From: JAKZRT01 sp047518005
Lineage (GTDB): Bacteria; Pseudomonadota; Alphaproteobacteria; Rhodobacterales; Rhodobacteraceae
Assembly (NCBI GenBank): GCA_047518005.1
Contig: JAKZRT010000135.1
Span: 1 to 19,238 of the forward strand
Direction: 5' to 3'
Length of the DNA: 19,238 nt
This document shows, one piece after another, positions 5,960 to 14,664 of the stretch; within the stretch, counting starts at the first letter, position 1; the number at the start of each line of letters is the position of its first letter. The position numbers and the translations under genes are program-made. The notes under the pieces are model-generated. The model had not been told where the DNA came from. It did not search any database and worked only from the letters and a program-made list of their open reading frames with translations.

Positions 5960-7810
5960 ATGGCCAATCCCACCGACAACCCCGCCGACCCGTTCAAAAA
6001 GGCCCTCGCCGAAGCCACCAAAGTGATGGCCGATGATCCTGAGTTGACGGTCAGTTTTTCGGTCGATCCGCCCGGCCAGACCGATGACACCATTCGCCTG
6101 CCCCAGGTCAGCCGCCGGATGACCCGGCCCGAGGTGCTGCTGGCGCGGGGCACGGCGGATGCATTCGCGCTGAAACACAAGTTCCACGACCCCGGCACTT
6201 ACGCGAAATACAACCCCCAGGGCCAGATGGCGCGCGACATCTACGACGCCATGGAAACCGCCCGGTGCGAGGCCATCGGCGCCCGCATCATGCCCGGCAC
6301 TGCCGGCAATATCGACGCCAAGATCCAGACCGAGGCGGTGCGCAAGGGCTATGATACGATTACCGACGCCGCCAGCGCCCCGCTTTCGGTGGCCGCCGGA
6401 TACCTGCTGCGACATCTGGCCACCGGGCGCGACCTGCCCCCGGCCGCCAAAAACGTGATGGAGCTGTGGCAGGGCCACATCAACGACACGGCAGGCGGCA
6501 CGCTCGAGGGCCTGGCGGACGTGCTCGCCGACCAGACCGAATTCGCCCGCTTTGCCCGCCAGATCATCGACGATCTGGGCTATGGCGATCAGCTGGGCGA
6601 CGACCCGGACGCTGCCGACGACGACGAAGATCAGGCCGAGGCCGACGACCAGGACGACCCCGACGCGCAAGGCAGCGACGACGCCGACAGCGACCCCGAC
6701 GATGCCAACCCCGACCAGTCGCAGGACGAGACCCAGGACGCCGCCGAGGCCGAAGTGTCGATGGACGAGATGGCTGACGAGGACGCCGAGGAAAGCCAAC
6801 TGCCCGAGGGCGACGCGCCGCCTGACCCGCCACCGCCCGCGCCCGCCTCTGAGGCTGACCCGAACTACTCTGTCTATCTGTCAGATTTCGATGAAGAAAT
6901 ACGGGCCGAGGACCTGGCCGATCTGGCCGAACTGGAACGCCTGCGTGCCTATCTCGACCAGCAGCTCGACCCGCTGAAAGGTGCGGTCGGCCGTCTGGCC
7001 AACAAGCTCCAGCGCCGCCTGCAGGCCCAGCAGAACCGCAGTTGGGAGTTCGACCGCGAAGAGGGCATTCTGGACGCCGGGCGGCTGGCTCGGATCGTGG
7101 CCAGCCCGACAACGCCGCTGAGCTTCAAGGTCGAAAAGGACATGGACTTTCGCGACACCGTGGTCACGCTTTTGTTGGACAACTCGGGCTCGATGCGCGG
7201 GCGGCCCATATCCATCGCGGCGATCTGCGCCGATGTGCTGGCGCGCACGCTGGAACGCTGTCAGGTCAAGGTCGAGATCCTGGGCTTTACCACCCGCGCC
7301 TGGAAGGGCGGTCAGGCCCGCGAAAAGTGGCTGACCGAAGGCCGACCGCAAACCCCCGGGCGCCTCAATGACCTGCGCCATATCATCTATAAGTCCGCCG
7401 ACGCGCCGTGGCGACGCGTGCGTCCCAATCTGGGCCTGATGATGAAAGAGGGGCTGCTGAAGGAAAACATCGACGGCGAGGCGCTGGAATGGGCGCACCG
7501 GCGCGCGGCCTGCCGAAGCGAAGCGCGCAAGATACTGATGGTGATCTCGGACGGGGCCCCGGTAGACGATTCGACTTTGTCCGTTAACCCGGCGAATTAT
7601 CTGGAAAAACACCTGCGCGACGTGATCGCGATGGTCGAAAAGCGCAAGGCAGTCGAACTTATTGCCATCGGCATCGGCCACGACGTCACGCGGTACTACG
7701 AGCGCGCGGTCACGATCACCGATGTCGAACAACTGGCCGGTGCGATGACCGAACAGCTGGCCGACCTCTTTGATAACGATCCGCGCGCCCGCGCCCGCGT
7801 TTCGGCCTGA
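5960..7810 (+). CDS. cobT: Aerobic cobaltochelatase subunit CobT (VWA/MIDAS)
   Basis: CobT partners CobS in the cobaltochelatase chaperone complex. I start at ATG 5960 (MANPTDNPADPFKK), which follows GGGGGAA and matches the usual CobT N-terminus; the frame is open upstream only as a shadow of the M15 gene. The 616 residues fit the family (about 630). An N-terminal helical domain (1-210) is followed by a highly acidic Asp/Glu linker (about 213-300, repeated DD, QDDPDA). The C-terminal von Willebrand factor A domain carries the MIDAS motif D407-N-S-G-S411, which coordinates Mg2+, and later ISDGAPVDD. The next gene follows after 32 bases, so read-through is possible. CobN is not in the window. 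Confidence 0.96.
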   Translation: MANPTDNPADPFKKALAEATKVMADDPELTVSFSVDPPGQTDDTIRLPQVSRRMTRPEVLLARGTADAFALKHKFHDPGTYAKYNPQGQMARDIYDAMETARCEAIGARIMPGTAGNIDAKIQTEAVRKGYDTITDAASAPLSVAAGYLLRHLATGRDLPPAAKNVMELWQGHINDTAGGTLEGLADVLADQTEFARFARQIIDDLGYGDQLGDDPDAADDDEDQAEADDQDDPDAQGSDDADSDPDDANPDQSQDETQDAAEAEVSMDEMADEDAEESQLPEGDAPPDPPPPAPASEADPNYSVYLSDFDEEIRAEDLADLAELERLRAYLDQQLDPLKGAVGRLANKLQRRLQAQQNRSWEFDREEGILDAGRLARIVASPTTPLSFKVEKDMDFRDTVVTLLLDNSGSMRGRPISIAAICADVLARTLERCQVKVEILGFTTRAWKGGQAREKWLTEGRPQTPGRLNDLRHIIYKSADAPWRRVRPNLGLMMKEGLLKENIDGEALEWAHRRAACRSEARKILMVISDGAPVDDSTLSVNPANYLEKHLRDVIAMVEKRKAVELIAIGIGHDVTRYYERAVTITDVEQLAGAMTEQLADLFDNDPRARARVSA

Positions 7811-7842
7811 AGCGGGTCGGCTAGGGGTCGGACCAGAGGACA

Positions 7843-9639
7843 ATGTTCCAGACCTTCGACAGCCCGACCACCCCCGCCGACGGCCCGACACGGCTGGCCC
7901 GATTGCGCGCGGCAATCGCCAAACGCGATCTGGCCGGGTTTATCGTGCCGCGCGCCGACGCCCATCAGGGCGAGTATGTGGCGCCTCGCGACGAACGTCT
8001 GGCCTGGTTGACCGGGTTCTCAGGATCGGCCGGATTTGCCGTCGCGCTTGCCGACCAGGCCGGTGTTTTTGTCGATGGCCGCTACAGGCTGCAAGTGCAG
8101 GCGCAGGTCGATACCGGTCATTTCACGCCCGTCGAATGGCCCGCGACCAAGGTCGGGCCCTGGCTTGCGGATCACGTCGGCGACGGTGACCGTATCGGGT
8201 TCGATCCCTGGTTGCAGACCAGATCGGACGTCGAAGAGATCGAGACCGCGCTTGCCGGCACCGGTGCCTCGCTGGTTCCGACCGACAATCTGGTCGACGC
8301 GATCTGGGCCGACCGCCCACGCCGCCCAGCCGCGGCCGCCTCGGAATATCCAGCTGAATTTGCGGGCAAAACCAGCGCCCAAAAGCGCTCGGACATCGCC
8401 GAGACGTTGCGCGATCAGGGCCAGCGCGCCGCGATTCTGACCCTGCCCGACAGCATCGCCTGGCTTTTGAACATTCGCGGTACAGACATTGCGCGCATTC
8501 CCATCGTTCAGGCGTTCGCGATACTGCGCGACGATGGCACGATCACGCTCTACACCGATCCGGAAAAATTCGCGGAAATCGGCCGCGATCCGGCAATCTC
8601 GCTGGCGAATTGGCATGAATTCGACGCCGCGCTGGCCGAGCTCAATGGCCCGGTTCGCGTCGATCCTGGCTCGGCACCCTACGCGGTCAAGTTGGCGCTC
8701 GAGGCGGCAGGCGTTAAGATCGACTGGGACCGCGACCCGTGCATCTTGCCCAAAGCGCAGAAAAACCCGACCGAGATTGCCGGCGCGCGCGCCGCCCACC
8801 GGCGCGACGGGGCCGCGATGGTGGAATTTCTGGCCTGGCTCGAGCGCGAAGCCGCCAAAGGCGGGCTGACCGAGATTGACGTGGTTAAAAATCTCGAAGC
8901 TTGCCGTCGGGCCACCAATCATCTGCGCGATATCTCGTTCGACACGATTTCGGGCGCCGGGCCGAATGGCGCCATCATCCACTACCGGGTGACCGACAAG
9001 ACCAACCGCCCGGTTGGCAAGGGCGAGTTGTTGCTGGTCGACAGCGGCGGACAGTACCGCGATGGCACCACCGATGTCACACGGACCATCGCCATAGGCC
9101 CACCCGGGGCAATTGAACGCCGCGCCTTCACGCTGGTCCTGAAAGGCATGATCGCCATCAGCATGGCGCGCTGGCCGCAGGGGCTTTCGGGCCACAGCCT
9201 TGACCCGCTGGCGCGCAATGCTCTTTGGCAGGCGGGGATGGATTATGACCACGGCACCGGCCACGGGGTCGGCGCCTATCTTTCCGTCCACGAAGGCCCG
9301 CAGCGGATCAGCGCCATCGGCACCGAGCCGCTTTTGCAAGGCATGATCCTGTCAAACGAACCGGGGTATTACCGTCCGGGGGCGTTCGGCATTCGTATCG
9401 AAAACCTGATCGTGGTGATCGCTGCCCCGGATATTCCCGGCGCCGACGCGCGCAAGTGGCTGGCTTTCGAGACGCTGACCTTGGTGCCAATCGACCGAAC
9501 GCTGATCGACGCTGATCTTCTGACCACGCCCGAGCGGGTCTGGCTGAACGCTTATCACTCCGAGGTCCGGGAAAAATTGAATGCCCAACTTTCGCCTGCG
9601 GCCAAGGCGTGGCTCGGTGCCGCCACCGCGCCGATCTGA
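7843..9639 (+). CDS. pepP: Xaa-Pro aminopeptidase (M24B, XPNPEP-like)
   Basis: This cytoplasmic dinuclear-metal enzyme removes an N-terminal residue that precedes proline. The 598-residue length and three-domain layout match the long XPNPEP1-type enzymes: creatinase-like N-terminal domain (about 15-150), second domain (about 165-310) and C-terminal pita-bread catalytic domain. All five metal ligands are present: D400 (VDSGGQY), D411 (DGTTDVTRT), H474 (GTGHGVG), E506 (SNEPGYY) and E520 (IRIEN). AGAGGAC lies just ahead of the ATG. It starts 32 bases after cobT and probably is co-transcribed with it. The symbol pepP is used loosely; E. coli PepP is shorter. Confidence 0.95.
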   Translation: MFQTFDSPTTPADGPTRLARLRAAIAKRDLAGFIVPRADAHQGEYVAPRDERLAWLTGFSGSAGFAVALADQAGVFVDGRYRLQVQAQVDTGHFTPVEWPATKVGPWLADHVGDGDRIGFDPWLQTRSDVEEIETALAGTGASLVPTDNLVDAIWADRPRRPAAAASEYPAEFAGKTSAQKRSDIAETLRDQGQRAAILTLPDSIAWLLNIRGTDIARIPIVQAFAILRDDGTITLYTDPEKFAEIGRDPAISLANWHEFDAALAELNGPVRVDPGSAPYAVKLALEAAGVKIDWDRDPCILPKAQKNPTEIAGARAAHRRDGAAMVEFLAWLEREAAKGGLTEIDVVKNLEACRRATNHLRDISFDTISGAGPNGAIIHYRVTDKTNRPVGKGELLLVDSGGQYRDGTTDVTRTIAIGPPGAIERRAFTLVLKGMIAISMARWPQGLSGHSLDPLARNALWQAGMDYDHGTGHGVGAYLSVHEGPQRISAIGTEPLLQGMILSNEPGYYRPGAFGIRIENLIVVIAAPDIPGADARKWLAFETLTLVPIDRTLIDADLLTTPERVWLNAYHSEVREKLNAQLSPAAKAWLGAATAPI

Positions 9640-9706
9640 CGCGGCTGGCTTTATTTCGCGCCGCGCGCGCCTATATTGGTCTTTGCCGACAGTGACGGAG
9701 ACCACC

Positions 9707-10051
9707 ATGCCTGACCACATCAAAATCCGCCCCGCGCCGGGCACCTGGACCATCCGCGCTGCGGGCGCGGTTTTGGGCGAATCGAACCAGGCGCTGGAGC
9801 TGACCGAGGGCAGCTATCCAAGCGTCATCTATTTCCCGCGCGACGATCTGGCGATGGCGCTTTTTGACCAAGGCGACACCACCAGCACCTGCCCCTGGAA
9901 GGGCGATGCCACCTATTTTTCGATCAACACCGGGTCGGGCGCGCTGAAAGACGCGGCCTGGAGCTATGAGGCACCGATAGACGACGTATCCGAGATTGCG
10001 GGGCATGTAGCTTTCGCCAGATCCGACGATGTGACGGTCGAAGAAATCTAA
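9707..10051 (+). CDS. DUF427 domain protein
   Basis: The ATG at 9707 has GGAG six bases upstream and gives 114 residues; the longer open frame starts inside the pepP gene. The sequence shows the DUF427 signature: an N-terminal RPAPGTWTIRAAGAVLGES, then YPSVIYFPRDDLAMALF, then the conserved TTSTCPWKGDATYFSI with Cys, and a final IAGHVAFARSDDVTVEE. DUF427 folds into a small beta barrel, and no biochemical role is firmly established. No signal peptide or membrane segment is present. It lies 67 bases after pepP and ends before a convergent hairpin repeat shared with clcA. Confidence 0.9.
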   Translation: MPDHIKIRPAPGTWTIRAAGAVLGESNQALELTEGSYPSVIYFPRDDLAMALFDQGDTTSTCPWKGDATYFSINTGSGALKDAAWSYEAPIDDVSEIAGHVAFARSDDVTVEEI

Positions 10052-10080
10052 GCACCCATAAAGATTTCATTGTTTTCCAA

Positions 10081-10142
10081 GTACTTTGGGGGGTCCGGTG
10101 GGCAAAGCCCCCCGGCGTGGCGACGCGCGGAACGCGCGGCGC
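10081..10142. repeat. Interspersed GC-rich hairpin repeat, copy A
   Basis: The segment runs from TACTTTGGGGGG through two hairpins: GGGGGG (10088-10093) with CCCCCC (10108-10113), and CGCGCG (10124-10129) with CGCGCG (10133-10138). The block GCGTGGCGACGCGCG (10115-10129) recurs exactly at 16959-16973. It sits between the convergent DUF427 and CLC genes, so it may stop transcription from both sides. It has no clear U-tract. Confidence 0.6.
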
Positions 10143-10160
10143 AATATCAACAAAACATCC

Positions 10161-11831
10161 CTACCGATGCTCTTCTGCCGCCACCGACGCCAGCGCCCGG
10201 TTGAAAACGCTCAACACGTCGGTCTGGAAAAGCGCGCCCAAAACCTCGGGGTGGGCAGCGTCCGCATCGTCGACCACCGGGATAAAGGCAATATCCTCGG
10301 CCTCAAAGATCGCCATCGCCGCTTCCAGCGTCGCCTGTGCGGTCAGGGCGATGCCGCGCTCGGCCAGTGCCGTCAGCGCGTCCGGATCGGCGCCGCGCGG
10401 ATCACCTGAGGGGCGCATCACCAAACCGGTGCGGTACATGGTCATCAGATAGGCCTGCGGGCCGGCGGCGATCTTGACGCCGCGCCGCGACAGCTGGGTC
10501 AGAAAGAACGACCGGTCGACCAGGTGGCTGGCCAGGGCCGTCGAGGTCGATACCGCCACCATCACCGCCAGCCCGGTCTGCCAGTCGCCGGTCAGCTCGA
10601 AAACGATCAGCGTGGTCGAGATCGGCGCGCCCAGCACGGCTGCGGCCACCGCCCCCATTCCGGCCAGCGCATAGAGCGTCTGCGACCCCGAGACATCGGG
10701 GAACAGGCCGGTGGCGATGATCCCGAACGCGAGGCCGGTCAGCGCCCCGATCATCAGCGATGGCGAGAAGATGCCGCCGCCCATGCGCCCGCCCATGGTC
10801 ACCGCCACGGCAATGACCTTGAGTACCGCGAATACCACCGCCTCGTGGAACAGCAATTGACCGGTCAGGGCGTTCGACGTGGTCTCGTAGCCGACGCCGA
10901 TGATATGGGGAAACCACAGCGCCAGCACCCCCAGCACCGCCCCGGCACCGCAGGGCCGCAGCCAGCGCGGCAGGCGCAAGGAATTTTGCACCGCGCTACC
11001 GATCCGGTCGGCGGCAAAGACGCCCCACATCAGTGCGGCTGCCACCAGACCACAGCAGAGCCCGAGGATCAGATAGGCGGGCAGTTCGACGTAAAACGCC
11101 AGCGCGCCCATGTTGGGCAGCGTGAACTCGGTGACATCGCCAAAAGTGACGCGACTGACCACGGTACCGGCCACCGAGGCGATGATGATCGGCGCAAAGG
11201 CATTGACCGCGAAGTGCCGCAGCACCACCTCGAGCGCGAACAGCGCCCCGGCAATCGGCGCGTTGAACGAAGCCGACACCGCCGCCGCCACCGCGCAGCC
11301 CAGAAGGTCGCGCCCGGTGATGCCATCCGCCCCCAGCCGGTCGGAAATCCAGGTGGAAATGACCCCGGCCAGATGCACCACCGGCCCTTCGCGGCCCGCC
11401 GACCCGCCGGTCGAGAGCGTCATGATCGAGGCCAGTGCCGAGGCCAGCCCGGCACGCCGTTCAACCCTGCCATCGTGCAGCGCCGCGCCCTCGATGGCAT
11501 CGGCCACCGACCGGGCCCGACCGTCCGGCGTGAACCAATGCAGGATCTGCCCGGTCACCAGCCTGCCAAGGATGGGGACGCTCACGATCAGATACCACGG
11601 CAGCCGCCCAAGCACGGTCGCAAGATTGCGCTCGTCGACACCGTAGATCGCGGTCTGCAACCAGGTGATCGACAGGCGGAACCCGACCGCCGCAAAAGCC
11701 GCCAGGACACCCAGAACCAGAGCGATCAGCCAGAACCGAAGGTGCCCGGGCCCATGGTCGCGGGCGCGTCGCCAGCCCTTGCGCGCGCTTTCGGCCAGGT
11801 GGTGGCTATCATAATCCCCGAACAGATTCAC
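10161..11831 (-). CDS. CLC-family chloride channel/transporter with C-terminal CBS domain
   Basis: This 556-residue membrane protein has the CLC fold, with about ten hydrophobic segments between residues 30 and 440, and a cytoplasmic CBS-type region from about 460. Anion-pathway motifs include GSAGREGP (gating glutamate E148) and GGGIFSPSL (352-360). Three departures from E. coli ClcA are visible: the GSGIP serine motif is replaced by GRARSVADAIEG; the proton-pathway glutamate (second E of IIEEM) is valine (LEVV, V202); and the central tyrosine position is phenylalanine (SFFL, F443). The valine is the residue found in animal CLC channels, so passive conductance is possible. The start is GTG at 11829-11831; no strong ribosome site is seen. 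It is divergent from the lactate dehydrogenase gene with 90 bases between starts. Confidence 0.93.
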   Translation of the reverse strand: MNLFGDYDSHHLAESARKGWRRARDHGPGHLRFWLIALVLGVLAAFAAVGFRLSITWLQTAIYGVDERNLATVLGRLPWYLIVSVPILGRLVTGQILHWFTPDGRARSVADAIEGAALHDGRVERRAGLASALASIMTLSTGGSAGREGPVVHLAGVISTWISDRLGADGITGRDLLGCAVAAAVSASFNAPIAGALFALEVVLRHFAVNAFAPIIIASVAGTVVSRVTFGDVTEFTLPNMGALAFYVELPAYLILGLCCGLVAAALMWGVFAADRIGSAVQNSLRLPRWLRPCGAGAVLGVLALWFPHIIGVGYETTSNALTGQLLFHEAVVFAVLKVIAVAVTMGGRMGGGIFSPSLMIGALTGLAFGIIATGLFPDVSGSQTLYALAGMGAVAAAVLGAPISTTLIVFELTGDWQTGLAVMVAVSTSTALASHLVDRSFFLTQLSRRGVKIAAGPQAYLMTMYRTGLVMRPSGDPRGADPDALTALAERGIALTAQATLEAAMAIFEAEDIAFIPVVDDADAAHPEVLGALFQTDVLSVFNRALASVAAEEHR

Positions 11832-11921
11832 CGCTCAGCCATCCGCGTTTTGTGTGCGGGCCTTTTCATCGGGGGGCCATGTCCCCTAAGGTCGGGCTGA
11901 TTGATCCTGAACGAGGTGCCC

Positions 11922-13298
11922 ATGAGCATCGCAACAGCCATCGACGCGCTGTCATCCCTCTTAGGCGATGCGCTGAGCCGCTCCAAGTCCGATCTGGACC
12001 TGCATGGGCGCTCGGAAAGCTATTTTGCCGCCGCGCCCCCCGATGCGGTGGCCTATCCATCCGCGACCGCGCAGGTGGTGGCGATTGTGAAGATCTGCGC
12101 CGAGCACGGTTGCCCGCTGATCGCCTTCGGCGCCGGCACGTCGCTGGAGGGGCATATTGCAGCAATTCGCGGCGGCGTGGCGGTGGATTTTTCGCGGATG
12201 AACCGGGTTCTGGACGTAAACGCCGAGGATATGGACGCGCGGATTCAGCCTGGGCTCACGCGGGGTGCGCTGAACCAGGAGCTGCGCGCGACGGGGCTCT
12301 TTTTTCCGGTCGATCCGGGGGCCGACGCCACGCTTGGCGGGATGGCCTCGACCCGGGCCAGCGGCACCACAGCGGTGCGCTATGGCACCATGCGCGACAA
12401 TGTCGCCGGGCTCGAGGTGGTGCTGGCCGACGGGCGGGTGATCGAGACCGGCAGCCGCGCCCGCAAGTCGTCAGCGGGCTATGACCTGACCGGGCTTTTT
12501 GTCGGTGCCGAAGGCACGCTTGGCCTGATCACCGAGTTGACGCTGCGCCTGCACGGGCAGCCCGAAGAGATCGCCGCGGGCGTGGCGGGATTCACCGACA
12601 TTGACGGGGCGGTCGATTGCGTGATCGCCACCATCCAGATGGGCATTCCCATGGCGCGGATCGAATTTGTCGATGCCGTGACCGTGGGCGCGGTCAACGC
12701 CTATGCGGGCATGTCCCTGCCCGAGACGCCGCATTTGCTGGTGGAATTCCATGGCTCGCCTGCGCAGGTCCGCGAAGACGCCGCGCGGCTGGGCGAATTG
12801 ATCGAAGATTTTGGCGGGTCCGAGTTTGCCTGGGCCACCAAAGCCGAGGAGCGGTCAGCGCTGTGGGACATGCGTCACAAGGCCTATTACGCCTGTCTGG
12901 CGCTGCGCCCCGGTGCCGGGGCCGTGGTGACCGACATCTGCGTGCCGATCTCGAAACTGGCCGAGGCGGTGAGCGCGACCCAGGCCGATATCACCGCCTC
13001 GGGCCTTATGGGTCCGATCCTGGGCCACGCCGGCGACGGAAATTTTCATGCGATCCTGCTGGTCGACCGCGACAACGCGGATGAGGTGCGGATCGCCAAA
13101 CGGCTGGCCCGCGCCATGTCCGAACGCGCCCTGGCCCTTGGCGGCACCATCACCGGCGAGCATGGGGTCGGCATCGGCAAGCTCGATCTGATGGCGGCCG
13201 AGCATGGGGCGGGCTGGGCCGTGATGGGGGCGATCAAAACCGCACTTGACCCCCAGGGTATCCTGAACCCCGGCAAGCTGGTGCCGCCAAAAAACTGA
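11922..13298 (+). CDS. FAD-binding oxidase, D-lactate dehydrogenase (cytochrome)/GlcD type
   Basis: The product (458 residues from ATG 11922, with GAGG upstream) belongs to the FAD_binding_4 / FAD-oxidase_C family. The PCMH-type FAD domain is marked by PLIAFGAGTSLEGH (65-78) and LFVGAEGTLGLITELTL. The C-terminal substrate domain carries GHAGDGNFH (368-376) and EHGVGIGK (413-420), whose histidines bind metal and substrate in D-2-hydroxyacid dehydrogenases. The length and GHAGDGNFH motif best fit mitochondrial LDHD-like D-lactate dehydrogenase, which passes electrons to cytochrome c; glycolate oxidase subunit GlcD is the closest alternative, but no glcE or glcF is adjacent. The gene stands alone. 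A TTG start at 11901 would add seven residues and lacks a ribosome site. Confidence 0.92.
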   Translation: MSIATAIDALSSLLGDALSRSKSDLDLHGRSESYFAAAPPDAVAYPSATAQVVAIVKICAEHGCPLIAFGAGTSLEGHIAAIRGGVAVDFSRMNRVLDVNAEDMDARIQPGLTRGALNQELRATGLFFPVDPGADATLGGMASTRASGTTAVRYGTMRDNVAGLEVVLADGRVIETGSRARKSSAGYDLTGLFVGAEGTLGLITELTLRLHGQPEEIAAGVAGFTDIDGAVDCVIATIQMGIPMARIEFVDAVTVGAVNAYAGMSLPETPHLLVEFHGSPAQVREDAARLGELIEDFGGSEFAWATKAEERSALWDMRHKAYYACLALRPGAGAVVTDICVPISKLAEAVSATQADITASGLMGPILGHAGDGNFHAILLVDRDNADEVRIAKRLARAMSERALALGGTITGEHGVGIGKLDLMAAEHGAGWAVMGAIKTALDPQGILNPGKLVPPKN

Positions 13299-13303
13299 GC
13301 TTT

Positions 13304-13368
13304 GCGCCGCGCTAAAGCGCGCCGCGACGGGCGGGTGGCGCTGCCCCTCGCGCTCTCCGAAGTATTGA
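13304..13368. repeat. Interspersed hairpin repeat, copy B
   Basis: This lies between the convergent lactate dehydrogenase and cyclophilin genes. It holds CGCGC-TAAA-GCGCG (13308-13321), a hairpin GCGGGTGGC-GCT-GCCCCTCGC (13331-13351) and then CCGAAGTATTGA (13357-13368). The GCGCTGCCCC block and the CCGAAGTATTGA tail recur at 16823-16873. It is a candidate bidirectional terminator. Confidence 0.55.
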
Positions 13369-13381
13369 TGGAAAGGTGATG

Positions 13382-14014
13382 TCAGTCCAGAACGGTGACG
13401 CGCAGCATCTGGTCGGGCTCGCCCAGCACCGCGCCATTGGCGCCGCGCCCGCGTTTGATCGCGTCGACCACCTCCATGCCTTCGATGACCCGGCCCACGA
13501 CCGTGTATAGACCGTTGAGCTGGTGGGCGGGCGCGAACATGATGAAGAACTGGCTGTTGGCGCTGTCGGGGCTTTGCGACCGCGCCATGCCGACGATGCC
13601 GCGATCATAAGGAATGTCGGAAAATTCCGCCGCCAGATTGGGCCGGTCCGAGCTGCCGGTTCCAGCGCGGGCAAGATCGCCGCCGGCGCGCCCGAAGGCG
13701 ACATCGCCGGTCTGGGCCATGAAGCCTTCGATCACCCGGTGAAACACCACGCCGTCATAAGCACCCTGGCGCGCCAACCCGGTAATCTGTTCCACATGGC
13801 CGGGCGCGACATCGGGCAACAGCGCGACGACAATTCGACCCGACGAATCACCGCTGACCAATATTTCAAGCAACGGTCCGGTTGCGGCGGCGGGCGCGGC
13901 AGCCTCGGGCGCCGGTGCATCCGGCGCGGAACGCTGTTGTTTCCAATAGATACCCCCCGCAACGATCACCACCGCCGCCAGGGCAGCGCGCAGTATTGCC
14001 CGGCGGTCAGCCAT
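13382..14014 (-). CDS. Membrane-anchored/periplasmic cyclophilin-type peptidyl-prolyl isomerase
   Basis: Cyclophilins catalyse cis-trans isomerisation of Xaa-Pro bonds. Residues 6-23 (AILRAALAAVVIVAGGIY) form a hydrophobic segment after a positively charged start, so the enzyme is exported or anchored facing the periplasm. An Ala/Pro-rich linker (30-45) follows. The catalytic domain (about 48-210) includes FHRVIEGFMAQTGD, with R93, F98 and Q101 as expected active-site residues, and NSQFFIMFA. The 210-residue length suits an exported form. Its start overlaps the last 8 bases of the upstream cytoplasmic cyclophilin gene, so the two are probably translationally coupled. No cleavage site is obvious, hence an anchor is likely. 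Confidence 0.93.
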   Translation of the reverse strand: MADRRAILRAALAAVVIVAGGIYWKQQRSAPDAPAPEAAAPAAATGPLLEILVSGDSSGRIVVALLPDVAPGHVEQITGLARQGAYDGVVFHRVIEGFMAQTGDVAFGRAGGDLARAGTGSSDRPNLAAEFSDIPYDRGIVGMARSQSPDSANSQFFIMFAPAHQLNGLYTVVGRVIEGMEVVDAIKRGRGANGAVLGEPDQMLRVTVLD

Positions 14015-14513
14015 CGGCGGCCACCTTGACCGACAGCATCATATCGGGGCTTGCCGGCGGTTCGCCGCGCGTGATCGCATCGACATGGTCCATACCGGAA
14101 ACGACCCGCCCGTAGACGGTGTATTGGCCGTTAAGAAAATGGTTGTCGGCGAAGTTGATAAAAAACTGCGAATTGGCCGAGCCTGGGCTGGCCGAGCGTG
14201 CAGCACCAATGGTGCCGCGGTCGTGCGGCAATTTCGAGAACTCGGCCGGAAGATCGGGCAAGTCCGAACCGCCAGTTCCGGCGCGGTGGATCGAGAAGTT
14301 TTCTTGCGTGTTGCCGTTTGCCACGTCACCGGTCTGGGCCATAAATCCGTCGATAACCCTGTGAAAACATACGTTGTCATAGGCACCCGAGCGCGCCAGA
14401 TCCTTCATTCGCGCCGCGTGCTGGGGGGCGACATCCGGCAAAAGTTCGATGACGACCTGACCGCCGCTGAGCTCGATCAGTATGGTGTTTTCGGGGTCCT
14501 TGATCTCGGCCAT
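14007..14513 (-). CDS. ppiB: Cytoplasmic cyclophilin-type peptidyl-prolyl isomerase
   Basis: The 168-residue product is a compact bacterial cyclophilin without signal peptide. It begins MAEIKDPENTILIELSGGQV and has FHRVIDGFMAQTGD (R52, F57, Q60), the AGTGGSDLPDLPAEF insertion loop, and NSQFFINFADN. The start at 14513 is set by a perfect AGGAGG (14519-14524) five bases upstream; an upstream in-frame start at 14564 lacks one. It is the first gene of a two-gene operon with the membrane-anchored cyclophilin and is divergent from pgk. The symbol follows E. coli PpiB by size and location. Confidence 0.94.
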   Translation of the reverse strand: MAEIKDPENTILIELSGGQVVIELLPDVAPQHAARMKDLARSGAYDNVCFHRVIDGFMAQTGDVANGNTQENFSIHRAGTGGSDLPDLPAEFSKLPHDRGTIGAARSASPGSANSQFFINFADNHFLNGQYTVYGRVVSGMDHVDAITRGEPPASPDMMLSVKVAADG

Positions 14514-14518
14514 GCGGG

Positions 14519-14524
14519 CCTCCT
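14519..14524 (-). promoter_or_regulatory. Ribosome binding site that fixes the ppiB start
   Basis: The minus strand reads AGGAGG five bases before the ATG at 14511-14513. This decides against the longer frame that begins at 14564. Confidence 0.8.
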
Positions 14525-14599
14525 TGCCTGAAAGTTCGCGCGACCATAGGGGCTGGCGCGGCAAAGGGAAAGGCCCGGCCCGGCGCCAAAACGTGACGG

Positions 14600-14628
14600 T
14601 TGACGGAGCGGCCCGGAGACGGGATTAA
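14600..14628 (+). promoter_or_regulatory. Candidate promoter of pgk
   Basis: TTGACG (14600-14605) is followed after 17 bases by GATTAA (14623-14628). The -35 matches five of six consensus bases and the -10 only three, which is common in GC-rich alphaproteobacteria. Transcription would start near 14635, about 30 bases before the pgk start codon. Confidence 0.4.
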
Positions 14629-14652
14629 GGGGGCAGGAATTTGCACCCGCGC

Positions 14653-14658
14653 AGGAGG
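14653..14658 (+). promoter_or_regulatory. Ribosome binding site that fixes a TTG start for pgk
   Basis: A perfect AGGAGG lies six bases before TTG 14665. The upstream in-frame start at 14641 would place this site inside the coding region and give an atypical N-terminus (HPRRRPG). Confidence 0.75.
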
Positions 14659-14664
14659 CCCGGC

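Noticed and set aside
6598..6860. Low-complexity GAC/GCC-rich stretch as a possible DNA repeat
   Set aside because: It encodes the acidic linker normal for CobT.
8020..9339. Minus-strand frame of 439 codons opposite the aminopeptidase
   Set aside because: Antisense shadow; the plus-strand gene has all five metal ligands.
10524..11900. 458-codon plus-strand frame
   Set aside because: It is antisense to the CLC gene, very rich in Arg, Gly, His and Gln, with no hydrophobic or conserved segments.
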